DNA of 64,000 bases from Podospora comata (Eukaryota > Ascomycota > Sordariomycetes > Sordariales > Podosporaceae), in assembly GCA_017354895.1 (NCBI GenBank), contig CP071494.1, forward strand, positions 3,844,001-3,908,000. Direction: 5' to 3'. Shown here one piece after another: positions 56,663 through 64,000 of this stretch (position 1 is its first letter; the number at the start of each line of letters is the position of its first letter). The notes beneath the pieces are model-generated. The model did no database searches. It was not told the origin of the DNA and saw only the letters and a program-made list of their open reading frames with translations. The translations under genes and the position numbers were made by a program.

Positions 56663-57814
56663 ATGGTCTTTGACCTGGTATCGTCGCTTATGCGCATGCC
56701 ATACGTGTAAGTGACCCCTGATTTGGTGATATCATTCGAGGCGTGAGATTGACACATGAAAGACCCCCATCCTTCTTCGCACGCTTCTTACTCCACCAAT
56801 TTCTCCCCATTCCCATCCCTGATACGGACTACACCAACAAGACCGTCATTGTCACCGGAGGCAATGGCGGCCTTGGTCTCGAGGCTGTCCGCCACTTCGC
56901 CCGGCTCGGAGCGAGAGTGATTATTGCCTGCCGCAACGCTGACAGCGGTCAGCAAGCCAGAAATGACATACAGCGCGCCAATTACCCTGGCACAGTTGAG
57001 GTATGGCCGCTTGATCTCTGCTCTTTTGACAGCGTCAAGTCCTTCTGCGTCAAGGCCAACACGGTATTGGACAGACTGGATGTTCTCCTGCTCAATGCAG
57101 GCATCATGGCCAAGGAGCTACAGACGCCCGAAGAGGGTGGTGGTTATGAGAGTACAATCTTGACCAATGTCATCTCGACTTTTTTGGTGGCATTTATGTT
57201 GATGCCGTTGCTGAAGCAGACGGCCGAGCAGCAAGCGGACAAGGCTGTGGTGACAGTCGTTTCCAGTGAGGCTCACTTTTTGGTAAGACTTGCATCTGTC
57301 TATACGTATACTTTGTGACAAGAACTGACCGGCGAGGCAGACTACATTCAAGGAGCGCCTTGAGCCCAACATATTTGGATGCTTCCGAAATGGCGACTTT
57401 GATCCGTATGAGAACTACAGCACTAGTAAGCTCCTCGACCTTTTGCTGGCTCGAGAGCTCGCCAACAGACTGGACGCCTCTTCTCCAGCGGGGAACAGCA
57501 AGGTTATTGTCAACAGTGTCAACCCAGGGTTGTGCAGGTCTGGATTGTTTAATAAGGTCCCTCTCATCGTCAACCTCTTCATTGGATTTCTCTCGCTCAT
57601 CTTTGCGCGATCGTCAGAGCAAGGATCGAGAACATTGCTGGCTGCTGCCGCTGGAGGACGAGAGACCCATGGCAAGTATATGGATGCCGCCAAGGTGGCT
57701 CAGCCCAGTTCGTTTGTGATGTCAGATGAGGGCAAGAGAGCCCAGAAACGGGTCTGGGAAGAGTTGGTCAACATTCTGGACGGTGTTGAGAAGGGGGTCA
57801 GTAAGAATATCTGA
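56663..57814 (+). CDS. Short-chain dehydrogenase/reductase (retinol-dehydrogenase-like)
   Basis: Three exons (56663-56706, 56763-57282, 57341-57814) give 345 residues. Classical SDR motifs are all present: TGGNGGLG cofactor loop at about 44-51, the LDLC acidic spot, NAG (LLLNAGIM), and the catalytic Ser region VVSSEAHF with YSTSK (Y-x3-K). It resembles fungal members of the RDH11-14/WWOX-like group, which are NADP-dependent with unknown lipid or xenobiotic substrates. The N-terminus is hydrophobic and may attach to a membrane. The first intron is supported because it joins MPYV to PPSFFARFLL without a stop; an ATG at 56743 would give a shorter form. Substrate cannot be predicted. Confidence 0.85.
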
Positions 57815-58099
57815 CCCCTGCAGCGCTGGTGGAGAGAGGTGCTGCTTGGGGGAGCTACCCCGCAAACCCACCCCCGCGATCTACCCCAGAAACAGCCCCG
57901 TCAGCTGCTGGAGCCTCGGTAACATTGCTTGAATGTGACAGGGATAATGAGGCATGTTGGTTCCTTTCAAGGCGTTTAAACTGGACATATGTATCAGCGG
58001 ATTTCCTTCTTTGTATCTATTTTTCTTGATTATATACATGTACTCTATAGAATTCAGTAATTCATTATTTTCTCTTTGGTTCCTAATCGCAACTCCAAG

Positions 58100-59374
58100 A
58101 TGGTAGGCCCGCCTCCTCTCCAAGGCATAAAGGTGCTTGAATTCGCTGGCCTGGCTCCAGGTATGTTCTCCCACACCCGCCCCCCACCCCCCCAATTCTC
58201 GACAACAGATGAACTAACACCCATCTCAGGTCCCTTTGCCGGCCTACTTCTCTCCGACTCAGGCGCCTCGATCCTCCGTATCGACAGGCCCTCTTCCTCG
58301 CCCTCTCCATTACCAACTCCTGACCTCCTAACCCGCCGCAAAAAGTCCATCGCCGTGGATCTCAAGTCCCCCCTCGGCATCGAACTCGTCAAGTCCCTAG
58401 CAGCAAAAGCTGACATCCTCATTGACCCGTTCCGCCCCGGTGTCCTGGAAAAGCTCGGCCTAGGCCCTTCCGTCTTATGCTCTCTAAATCCAAGATTAAT
58501 CTACGCCCGCATGACCGGCTTCCGCCGCGATGGGAAATGGGCCAAAATGGCAGGCCATGACATCAACTACCTCGCTGTTTCAGGGTCGTTATCTTTGCTA
58601 GGAAGGAAGAACAGTCCGCCAACACCACCGGTCAACATTCTGGGTGATTTTGCTGGCGGGGGAGCCACGCTGTTCCAGGGGATACTCCTCGCGTTGCTGT
58701 CGAGGGCCACTACGGGGAAGGGACAGGTCGTGGAGGCGAATATGGTCGACGGGGCGTCGTATCTGGCTACTTTCCCGCGGTTCGCGCTGCACACCATGAC
58801 TGGGTCGCTGCCGAGGGGGGAGAACTTGTTGGATAGTGGATGCCCTTACTATGATTGCTACGAGACAAGAGACGGGAGGTGGATGGCGGTTGGGGCGCTG
58901 GAGCCGCAGTTTTTCGGGGATTTGATCAGGGGGCTGGGGCTGGAGGGGCAAGGGTGGGAGGAGAGGAGGTATGATAGGGGTAATTGGGGGGAGTTTAGGG
59001 GTTTGTTGGAGAGGAGATTCAAGGAGAGGACGAGGGAGGAGTGGGAGAGGGTGTTTGAGGGGACGGATGCGTGTTGTACGCCGGTGTTGGAGTATGGTGA
59101 GATGGAGAGGGAAAAGGAGAAGAGGGGGGGCGATCAGAGACCGATGGTCACGTTGAGGGAGACGCCACTTTTGGGGGTGGTGAAAGGAAGGGATGGAGAT
59201 GCTGTCACTCATGGACAAGGGGAGGGAGTGAAAGGAGATGGGTACAGAGGGGAGCCTCTGGCGCCTGGGGAGGGTGGCGAGGAACTCTTGGAAGAGTGGC
59301 TGGGTTGGAAGAAGGGAAGGGAGTTTGATGTAGCGGGTGGAGGGTTGGTGGTGAAGGAAAAGGCAAGGCTGTAA
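58100..59374 (+). CDS. Class III CoA-transferase family, alpha-methylacyl-CoA-racemase-like
   Basis: Two exons (58100-58160, 58230-59374) give 401 residues. The intron joins GLAPG to PFAGLLLSDSGA, the standard family N-terminus (G-PxAGxxLADxGA). Other landmarks are RRKKSIAVDLKSP, PFRPGVLEKLGLG, RLIYARMTGF, GHDINYLAVSG, NILGDFAGGG and the likely catalytic Asp in MVDGASYL. The order matches AMACR, which epimerises 2-methylacyl-CoAs for peroxisomal beta-oxidation. The C-terminus KEKARL is close to, but not a canonical, PTS1 (ARL is a weak variant). The 69-nt intron is stop-free and in frame, so retention would insert 23 residues. The upstream frame has no ATG, so 58100 is the start. Confidence 0.9.
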   Translation: MVGPPPLQGIKVLEFAGLAPGMFSHTRPPPPQFSTTDELTPISGPFAGLLLSDSGASILRIDRPSSSPSPLPTPDLLTRRKKSIAVDLKSPLGIELVKSLAAKADILIDPFRPGVLEKLGLGPSVLCSLNPRLIYARMTGFRRDGKWAKMAGHDINYLAVSGSLSLLGRKNSPPTPPVNILGDFAGGGATLFQGILLALLSRATTGKGQVVEANMVDGASYLATFPRFALHTMTGSLPRGENLLDSGCPYYDCYETRDGRWMAVGALEPQFFGDLIRGLGLEGQGWEERRYDRGNWGEFRGLLERRFKERTREEWERVFEGTDACCTPVLEYGEMEREKEKRGGDQRPMVTLRETPLLGVVKGRDGDAVTHGQGEGVKGDGYRGEPLAPGEGGEELLEEWLGWKKGREFDVAGGGLVVKEKARL

Positions 59375-59852
59375 CGGTTTGTACGTCCATGTCAGGGTTC
59401 TGCGGTTCCACCTAGAAAGATAGCCAACAACAGGACAGATCATAATCAGGACTGCGGCAAGTTGAGTTGGAGGAAGTTTCCAAGCACGCGAAGAACTCCT
59501 GAGTGGCAATACTTGGGGGCTGCTTTGAGCGTGGTCTTCCGGGAATGCTGTTTTCCAGCAGCCAGCGTGGACCGGCTTTCCGTACAATGGGCTTGCAACA
59601 ATCCTCGGTAGCTTCTCTTGGTGTGAGGCTAAGGTTCAACTCACATTCAGTGGATGTGCTTTTAAGTTTCTCAGGTCTCGTCCCTTCCAGAACCATCAAG
59701 CCACAGCCCAGGTCATGCCTCCGCACTACACTGAGTTAATATTTATTTCTCTCATCAATTTCAAACTGGGAAGAAGGCGGCCAAATCAACCACCGTCGAC
59801 TTACCTTACCTGTCACTGGCTAGTACTTCAACTTCCTATCAGCCGACTCATC
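59375..59852. other. Intergenic before the 2EXR relic
   Basis: 478 bp: the 3' flank of the racemase-like gene and the former promoter of the decayed 2EXR gene. No feature is seen. Confidence 0.4.
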
Positions 59853-61056
59853 ATGCACGACAACAGCACCATTCCCATTGCAACAACACGTCCATCGACC
59901 TTCCCTCACTTCCCCCGTCTTCCATGTCAGCTACGAGAGAAAATATGGGAGATGGCCATTCGACCGGATTCTCCGGCGGTACACCGCTTCTCTCTCCACC
60001 ATCAGGACGCTGTCAAAGAGCTAACAACCAGGGACAAAGTGATTTTACATTACGGCGATTCCAACCTCGATATCTCAGGGCTCTACGATAAGCCCAGAGG
60101 GAATGTGTATGGGCATTATAGACTCTGTGCCCCTCGAACTACCACGACATCGAACTCCTACTCGTGGAGTAAGAACAACATGTCGGCATACATGTGGGAC
60201 GCTGGACTGTGGGGGGAGCAAGTGCCGAATCTAGGTGGATAGTGATCAGAGTATGGAAAGTCGGGGTTGAGTCTGATATTCTGGAGGAGATACGCTTACA
60301 CAGAAAAGCGGGCCGTCCTTTGAAATCCCCTGAACAGCAGGTCAGAGAAATCTACAAGGGCCACTATCCTTCCGGTTCCACGGCTCCGATGATACAATAT
60401 GACGACGACAACGTGGATTCAACACCGCGGAGTAACAAACCCACCGCTCCGCTCATTGTCCGGGCATCATGAGACTTGTTTTGGATAGACATTCCATTTT
60501 AGGGTCGCCTTTGGGCGATGGCGTCTCTTCATATGCTTATCTCCTGCTCAGTCAGCAATTGTTCCCTGGAGCTTCGGGTGGTTGTCGGCTCTGGCCTAGG
60601 AATATCGCCATTGATTTTGATCCCAGATGAAATAATACTCGTTCGAAATGGCCCTTCAATCATGAGGATGAACTTGAGGGCGAGCCCACAACTATCGGGG
60701 TCGCAAAGACCCTCAACTTCGTGCCTCGACTGATACGGATGTGTTACTTTAATGGAGACCGATATACGGAGACTCCATTCATCTGGCTGATTGACCGCGG
60801 GCGTGGAGCAGCCAAATACCGCCGGCGTCTCGATCATAGTACAATGAGCAAGGAGGATGGCTCGTCATCATCATCCCTGTCCCCACAGTCCCAGTACGGT
60901 ACGTACGAAACGGAAGAATGGGCAAAAGGTGCCGTCTTCTATGATGGCCAGCACAGGTACATGGAAGCAAACAGTTACGGCCCGTCAACTGGCACGCTTA
61001 TCGACTCCTCCTCCTTCAACGAAGGCGGCGTAGGTTACACTGATGAGTGGTTTTAG
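59853..61056 (+). pseudogene. Decayed 2EXR-domain gene
   Basis: The ATG at 59853 opens a frame with the 2EXR (F-box-like) N-terminus FPHFPRLPCQLREKIWEMAI and ends NMSAYMWDAGLW. Family-like sequence then continues in a different frame (ESRWIVIRV, then PTAPLIVRAS), and again in a third (NIAIDFDP, then NFVPRLIRMCYFNGDRY and FYDGQHRYMEA), up to a stop at 61056. The first frame change falls on a run of six G at about 60210. A TGA ends the second frame at 60470, and another TGA replaces the expected Trp after FDPR. No splice sites explain these changes. 2EXR genes form large, fast-turning families of unknown function in filamentous fungi, often as pseudogenes. A sequencing error in the G run could explain only one of the lesions. 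Confidence 0.75.
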
Positions 61057-61321
61057 ACAGCCGATTGCTCCATTCAATGTGCGCCAACCTGTCGCGGTGC
61101 TTGTCGAGTGTCAAGATTGAGCAAATGTTGCTGGCTTAGATATACGCAATTGAGACTTGGCTGGCAGGGATAGTGTGGTTTTGGTACCGGGCAAATCATA
61201 GCTCAGGTCAAAAAATGAGATCGTTATAATGGTTTGATGGTCAATCAATGCAATGGACTTCTTTTTACTGTGGTGACAGCAATGTTGCTGGTTGAACAAA
61301 AGAGTTAGAAGCTCATCTCCA

Positions 61322-62092
61322 TCACGCTCGCCCCGAACTTTGCTCCTCCTCCCTCAAATCCCTCACCAGCTTCCTCCCCGGCCCCTCCAAGCTCTCTACC
61401 TCATGCGCCTCATGTCTCTCCTTCTCCTTCACCCCAGCAGCAACCCACTCCCTCACGCCCTCCAGCCCATTGATCCTCTCCATATACCCCTTCGCCCTCT
61501 CACCCAGAAACCTTTCCCCCGCCCCCAAGTAACTCCCAAGCCGCAACACCACCGGCGCGAAAAAAGCATCCACCGCCCCAAACTCCCCTCCCGCAAGGAA
61601 AGGCCCCCCAAACTTTGCTAGCCCTTCCTCCCAAACCTCGTTGATCCTCCTCAGGTCCTTCACCAACCCCTCGTTAAACGCCTCGTCTGACAGCTCCACC
61701 CGAATGGAAACATTCATCCCCATCTCCTGCCTTATGCTCCCAAACCCGGCGTGCATCTCCGCCACTGCTGACCGTGCCCAGGCGCGTGCGGGTAGGGAGT
61801 CGGGGTATATTCTGCTGTTGGGGAACTGCTCGTGGAGGAACTCGACGATGGCGAGGGATTCCCACAGGATGATTGGATCAGAGGAGCCGGAAGGGGGGTG
61901 GTGGTAGTGCAGGCAGGGGACGTGGCAGACGGGGGAGAAGGACTTCCACTGGGGCTGGCGGTAGCCGGAGCCGTGGGCCAGCGGGTGGAGGTGCTCCTCG
62001 AAGGGGAGGGAGAGCTCCTTCATCAGGAGCCAGGGGCGGAGGGACCAGGAGGAGTAGTTTTTGTTGGTGATGTGGAGGTGGTAGGAGGACAT
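61322..62092 (-). CDS. Glutathione S-transferase
   Basis: Single exon, 256 residues. The N-terminal thioredoxin-like half starts YHLHITNKNYSSWSLRPWLL, the phrase of bacterial and fungal GSTs of the YfcF/zeta-like type, in which a Ser of the SSWS region activates glutathione. The SNAIL-like glutathione site appears as WESLAIVEFLHEQFP. The C-terminal all-helical half contains FLAGGEFGAVDAFFAPVVLR, matching the GST N-capping box. It probably conjugates or reduces electrophiles with glutathione; the substrate is unknown. Two AP-1/Gcn4-type sites lie upstream (157 and 437 bp). The C-terminus is charged. The start is the first ATG of the conserved fold. Confidence 0.9.
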   Translation of the reverse strand: MSSYHLHITNKNYSSWSLRPWLLMKELSLPFEEHLHPLAHGSGYRQPQWKSFSPVCHVPCLHYHHPPSGSSDPIILWESLAIVEFLHEQFPNSRIYPDSLPARAWARSAVAEMHAGFGSIRQEMGMNVSIRVELSDEAFNEGLVKDLRRINEVWEEGLAKFGGPFLAGGEFGAVDAFFAPVVLRLGSYLGAGERFLGERAKGYMERINGLEGVREWVAAGVKEKERHEAHEVESLEGPGRKLVRDLREEEQSSGRA

Positions 62093-62248
62093 TTTGGGTG
62101 ATGATGGGTGAGGTGGTTGAAGACAAGTGGCGGGTGATAAAAAATTGGGTTTTTGAAGAGGTGTGGTATCGTAAGGGTGTTGTTGTTGTTGGTAGTGTTG
62201 TTAGTGTGAGGTTTTTCAAGGGGGTAGGTAGTGGAAAGGAGAGATGGA

Positions 62249-62255
62249 TGAGTCA
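62249..62255. promoter_or_regulatory. AP-1/Gcn4-type site (TGAGTCA)
   Basis: Perfect 7-bp TGAGTCA, 157 bp upstream of the GST start codon. This is the consensus for CPC1/Gcn4 and overlaps AP-1 (Yap1-type) recognition. A second copy (TGACTCA) lies at 62529. Confidence 0.5.
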
Positions 62256-62528
62256 GTATACGCAAGGGGTGGGGGTTGACTAAATGAAATAGACAAGTGA
62301 CTCGACCATACTCCAAGGCTGAAAATGCTGTAAATATATCTAACTGGAGAGAAGAACAAAAAAAAACATCGTACCCGCAGAGCTACCCCGTATAGGAAGC
62401 TCACATCTCCACGCCCTATCAATGACCGGTCCTCCCCACCCACCTGCTACCTTGCTGCAAGTATTATCCCCAAGGGCGCATAACACCACCACAACAATTC
62501 CTCCATACCATCGTTATCCACCATGGTG

Positions 62529-62535
62529 TGACTCA
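62529..62535. promoter_or_regulatory. AP-1/Gcn4-type site (TGACTCA)
   Basis: Second perfect site, on the opposite strand, 437 bp upstream of GST and 79 bp beyond the TrpRS stop. Confidence 0.4.
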
Positions 62536-62613
62536 CTCGAACCATAAAGATACGACACTTTGGGAATAACTTCTATTTTCGCCCAGCAAAGAACAACTGA
62601 AAGGAATCATAGG

Positions 62614-63945
62614 CTAAGCAGCGGCAGAACCCTCCTTCTCCTTGGCCTTCTGGGCCTTCTTCGCCTCTATCTGTCTCTGCTTTTCCAGCTTCTTCAATTG
62701 GTTCTTTGTGAGTTTCCCATCACCGCCCTCGGCACCCTCAGCACCTTCTAGCTTTGGTACCACAATATCGGCCTTGGGTACTTTGGGGTTGCCCATCCAG
62801 GTGAGAGGTCTGATGTCGGTGAATTGCTTGACAGCTGCATCGTCGACCTTGGCTCTCCTCTCCTGGAACGCCGCGACGAAAGTCTGGAGCTCCTTGATGC
62901 AAAGCGCCTTGAGCTCACCCGTGAGGAGCTCGCCCTTAGAGTAGGCGACCCGGATCTTCTCAAGTTCTTCGTCATCCTCGAGGAAGAAGCGGAGGTACTG
63001 GTAGGCAACGTCTACGTCTGTGTCACCTCCCACTGCGCGGTGCTCCTCGACGGACACCTTGCCACCACTGAAGGCGTATTTGTTAACCTTGTTCTTGATC
63101 TGGTTGGGAGTGTCGGTCATGAAGATGGCGCTGGAATCAATCGAGGCAGACTACATTGTGTGAGCAATAACGAGACGTATTCAGAGTAAAACACACTCAC
63201 CATCTTCGTGCCTGGCCCCTGGAGGGCTGGCAAGAACAAAGAATGGATCAGGGACGGCTTCGCAAACCGCACCCCCTGGTAGGTAAGTCTGGCGGCAACA
63301 TCACGGGTCGCTGTAACGCTTAGTTAAATATTTACTCTTGATCATGGAACACTGGATATCACAGACCTCTGAAATATGGGTCCTGATCAACGGCACATGG
63401 ACTGGGGAATGCGTTAGATCGATATCACACCGAGTTGAAAGATGGTCCTCACATCAAGCATGGGATGCCGACGGTCTTCTTTTCGTCCTCACCGAAAATG
63501 TGAGGGAAGCTGTTGGCAAAGGCAGCAGCACCCTGAATACTTCCAAAGTGAATCTTGCCAATGTTGGAGGAGTCGTTGAAGCCGAAAATGGCACGCGCTT
63601 GGTTGAGCGTGATGTGCTTCGCTAACCGCGTGATTTGGCGATAGAATGCGCCGCCAACGTAGTCGTACTGGTAGTTTGTTAGACCACGTAGGCAACAGAG
63701 GCCTGGGATATCCGTACATCAGAGAAAATGAATGTCTTGTTTGGGTCAAAGCCCATGCTGATAATGTCCCGAATATTGCTGTCGCAGTACCCTTGAACTT
63801 CCTCAATTGTGCGCTTCTCCGAGAACAGGTACTTTTCGTCGTCCGTCAACATGATTACAAGCTAGAAAGATCTTTATCAGTAGCTGGTTATACAGAAGAA
63901 ATCCTACAAGACCACCTACAGGAACGTCAAAGGTATCCTGAAGCC
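62614..63945 (-). CDS. wrs1: Cytosolic tryptophanyl-tRNA synthetase, 3' part (5' end outside window)
   Basis: Six visible exons (63945-63920, 63861-63718, 63667-63453, 63401-63367, 63310-63201, 63150-62614) encode about 355 residues; an acceptor at 63946 shows more exons lie beyond 64000. Landmarks are [43 protein letters not shown] and [12 protein letters not shown]. The class I signature KMSAS has an intron (63200-63151) splitting KM from SAS. The C-terminal anticodon domain has [24 protein letters not shown] Lys/Glu-rich tail (about the last 45 residues) ends GSAAA. It charges tRNA-Trp in the cytosol and is essential. Introns are 50-58 nt, among the shortest in the window, and one exon is only 35 nt. 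Confidence 0.95.
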
Positions 63946-64000
63946 CTGTGAGATCCCGTGTTAGTCAACCTTCCACGCTCGCCAAGCCGTTCTCCTGAAT

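Larger units (their letters stand above)
62093..62613. promoter_or_regulatory. GST promoter and TrpRS 3' flank
   Basis: 521 bp between two leftward genes. The GST-proximal part is rich in short GT repeats (GTTGTTGTTG near 62180) and carries two bZIP-type sites, listed next. The TrpRS 3' UTR occupies the right end. Confidence 0.45.

Noticed and set aside
1-64000. Transposons, virus-like elements, CRISPR arrays, secondary-metabolite cluster
   Set aside because: No integrase, transposase or reverse-transcriptase motifs, no long terminal repeats, no regular spacer array and no PKS/NRPS/terpene-cyclase core beyond primary-metabolism Erg20 were seen.

Overview
The window is nuclear DNA of a filamentous ascomycete, most likely a sordariomycete and probably a member of the Sordariales. 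The gene content supports this: Cut12, Spo12, a 2EXR-family relic, an RA-PH protein and kinase-type PFK-2. So does gene structure: about 50 introns could be placed, nearly all 50-90 nt, with GTANGT-type donors, CTAAC/CTGAC branch sites and CAG/TAG acceptors. No tRNA, rRNA, transposon, virus-like element or CRISPR array was recognised. Exon limits were placed by hand from splice signals, frame and family motifs. They agree in phase across every multi-exon gene, but no transcript data support them. Layout: 1-141 is the N-terminus of an unidentified gene. 1.2-2.1 kb is the E2 enzyme Cdc34. 3.4-8.5 kb is the amino-acid-starvation kinase Gcn2, head-to-head with the spindle-pole protein Cut12 (9.1-11.5 kb). 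12.2-15.0 kb is a ubiquitin protease ending in a CaaX box. 17.4-18.9 kb is an acyl-CoA dehydrogenase and 19.6-20.1 kb is Spo12. 20.8-22.2 kb is the GTPase Rbg1/DRG1, head-to-head with the splicing factor Cwc2 (22.7-24.0 kb), which converges on the urease accessory gene ureF (24.1-25.1 kb). 26.4-27.8 kb is TOM40, and 29.2-31.2 kb is a PFK-2 whose phosphatase half looks dead. 31.5-32.6 kb is a MAT2B-like reductase and 33.3-36.7 kb the RA-PH protein. 37.7-38.8 kb is farnesyl-diphosphate synthase Erg20, divergent from the APC/C subunit Cdc23 (39.6-41.6 kb). 43.7-44.4 kb is a secreted protein whose frame stays coding-like past two TAG stops. 46.1-48.7 kb is a tail-anchored FHA protein. 50.6-53.0 kb is Vps1, 53.5-55.5 kb a gamma-glutamyltranspeptidase, 55.6-56.3 kb Grx5, 56.7-57.8 kb a short-chain dehydrogenase and 58.1-59.4 kb a class III CoA-transferase/racemase. 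59.9-61.1 kb is a decayed 2EXR gene, 61.3-62.1 kb a glutathione S-transferase, and 62.6 kb to the edge the 3' part of cytosolic TrpRS. The genes form no single pathway or cluster. Some functional themes recur: ubiquitin and cell cycle (Cdc34, the CaaX protease, Cdc23, Spo12, Cut12); translation and its control (Gcn2, Rbg1, TrpRS); mitochondria and Fe-S (TOM40, Grx5); and glutathione (GGT, Grx5, GST). Erg20 makes the farnesyl donor that the CaaX protease would need. I did not find a convincing new multi-gene system. The most interesting items are the TAG-interrupted secreted gene, the CaaX-tailed deubiquitinase, the PFK-2 with two lost phosphatase residues, five stop-free introns whose length is a multiple of three, and a uORF that stops on the start codon of the protease.
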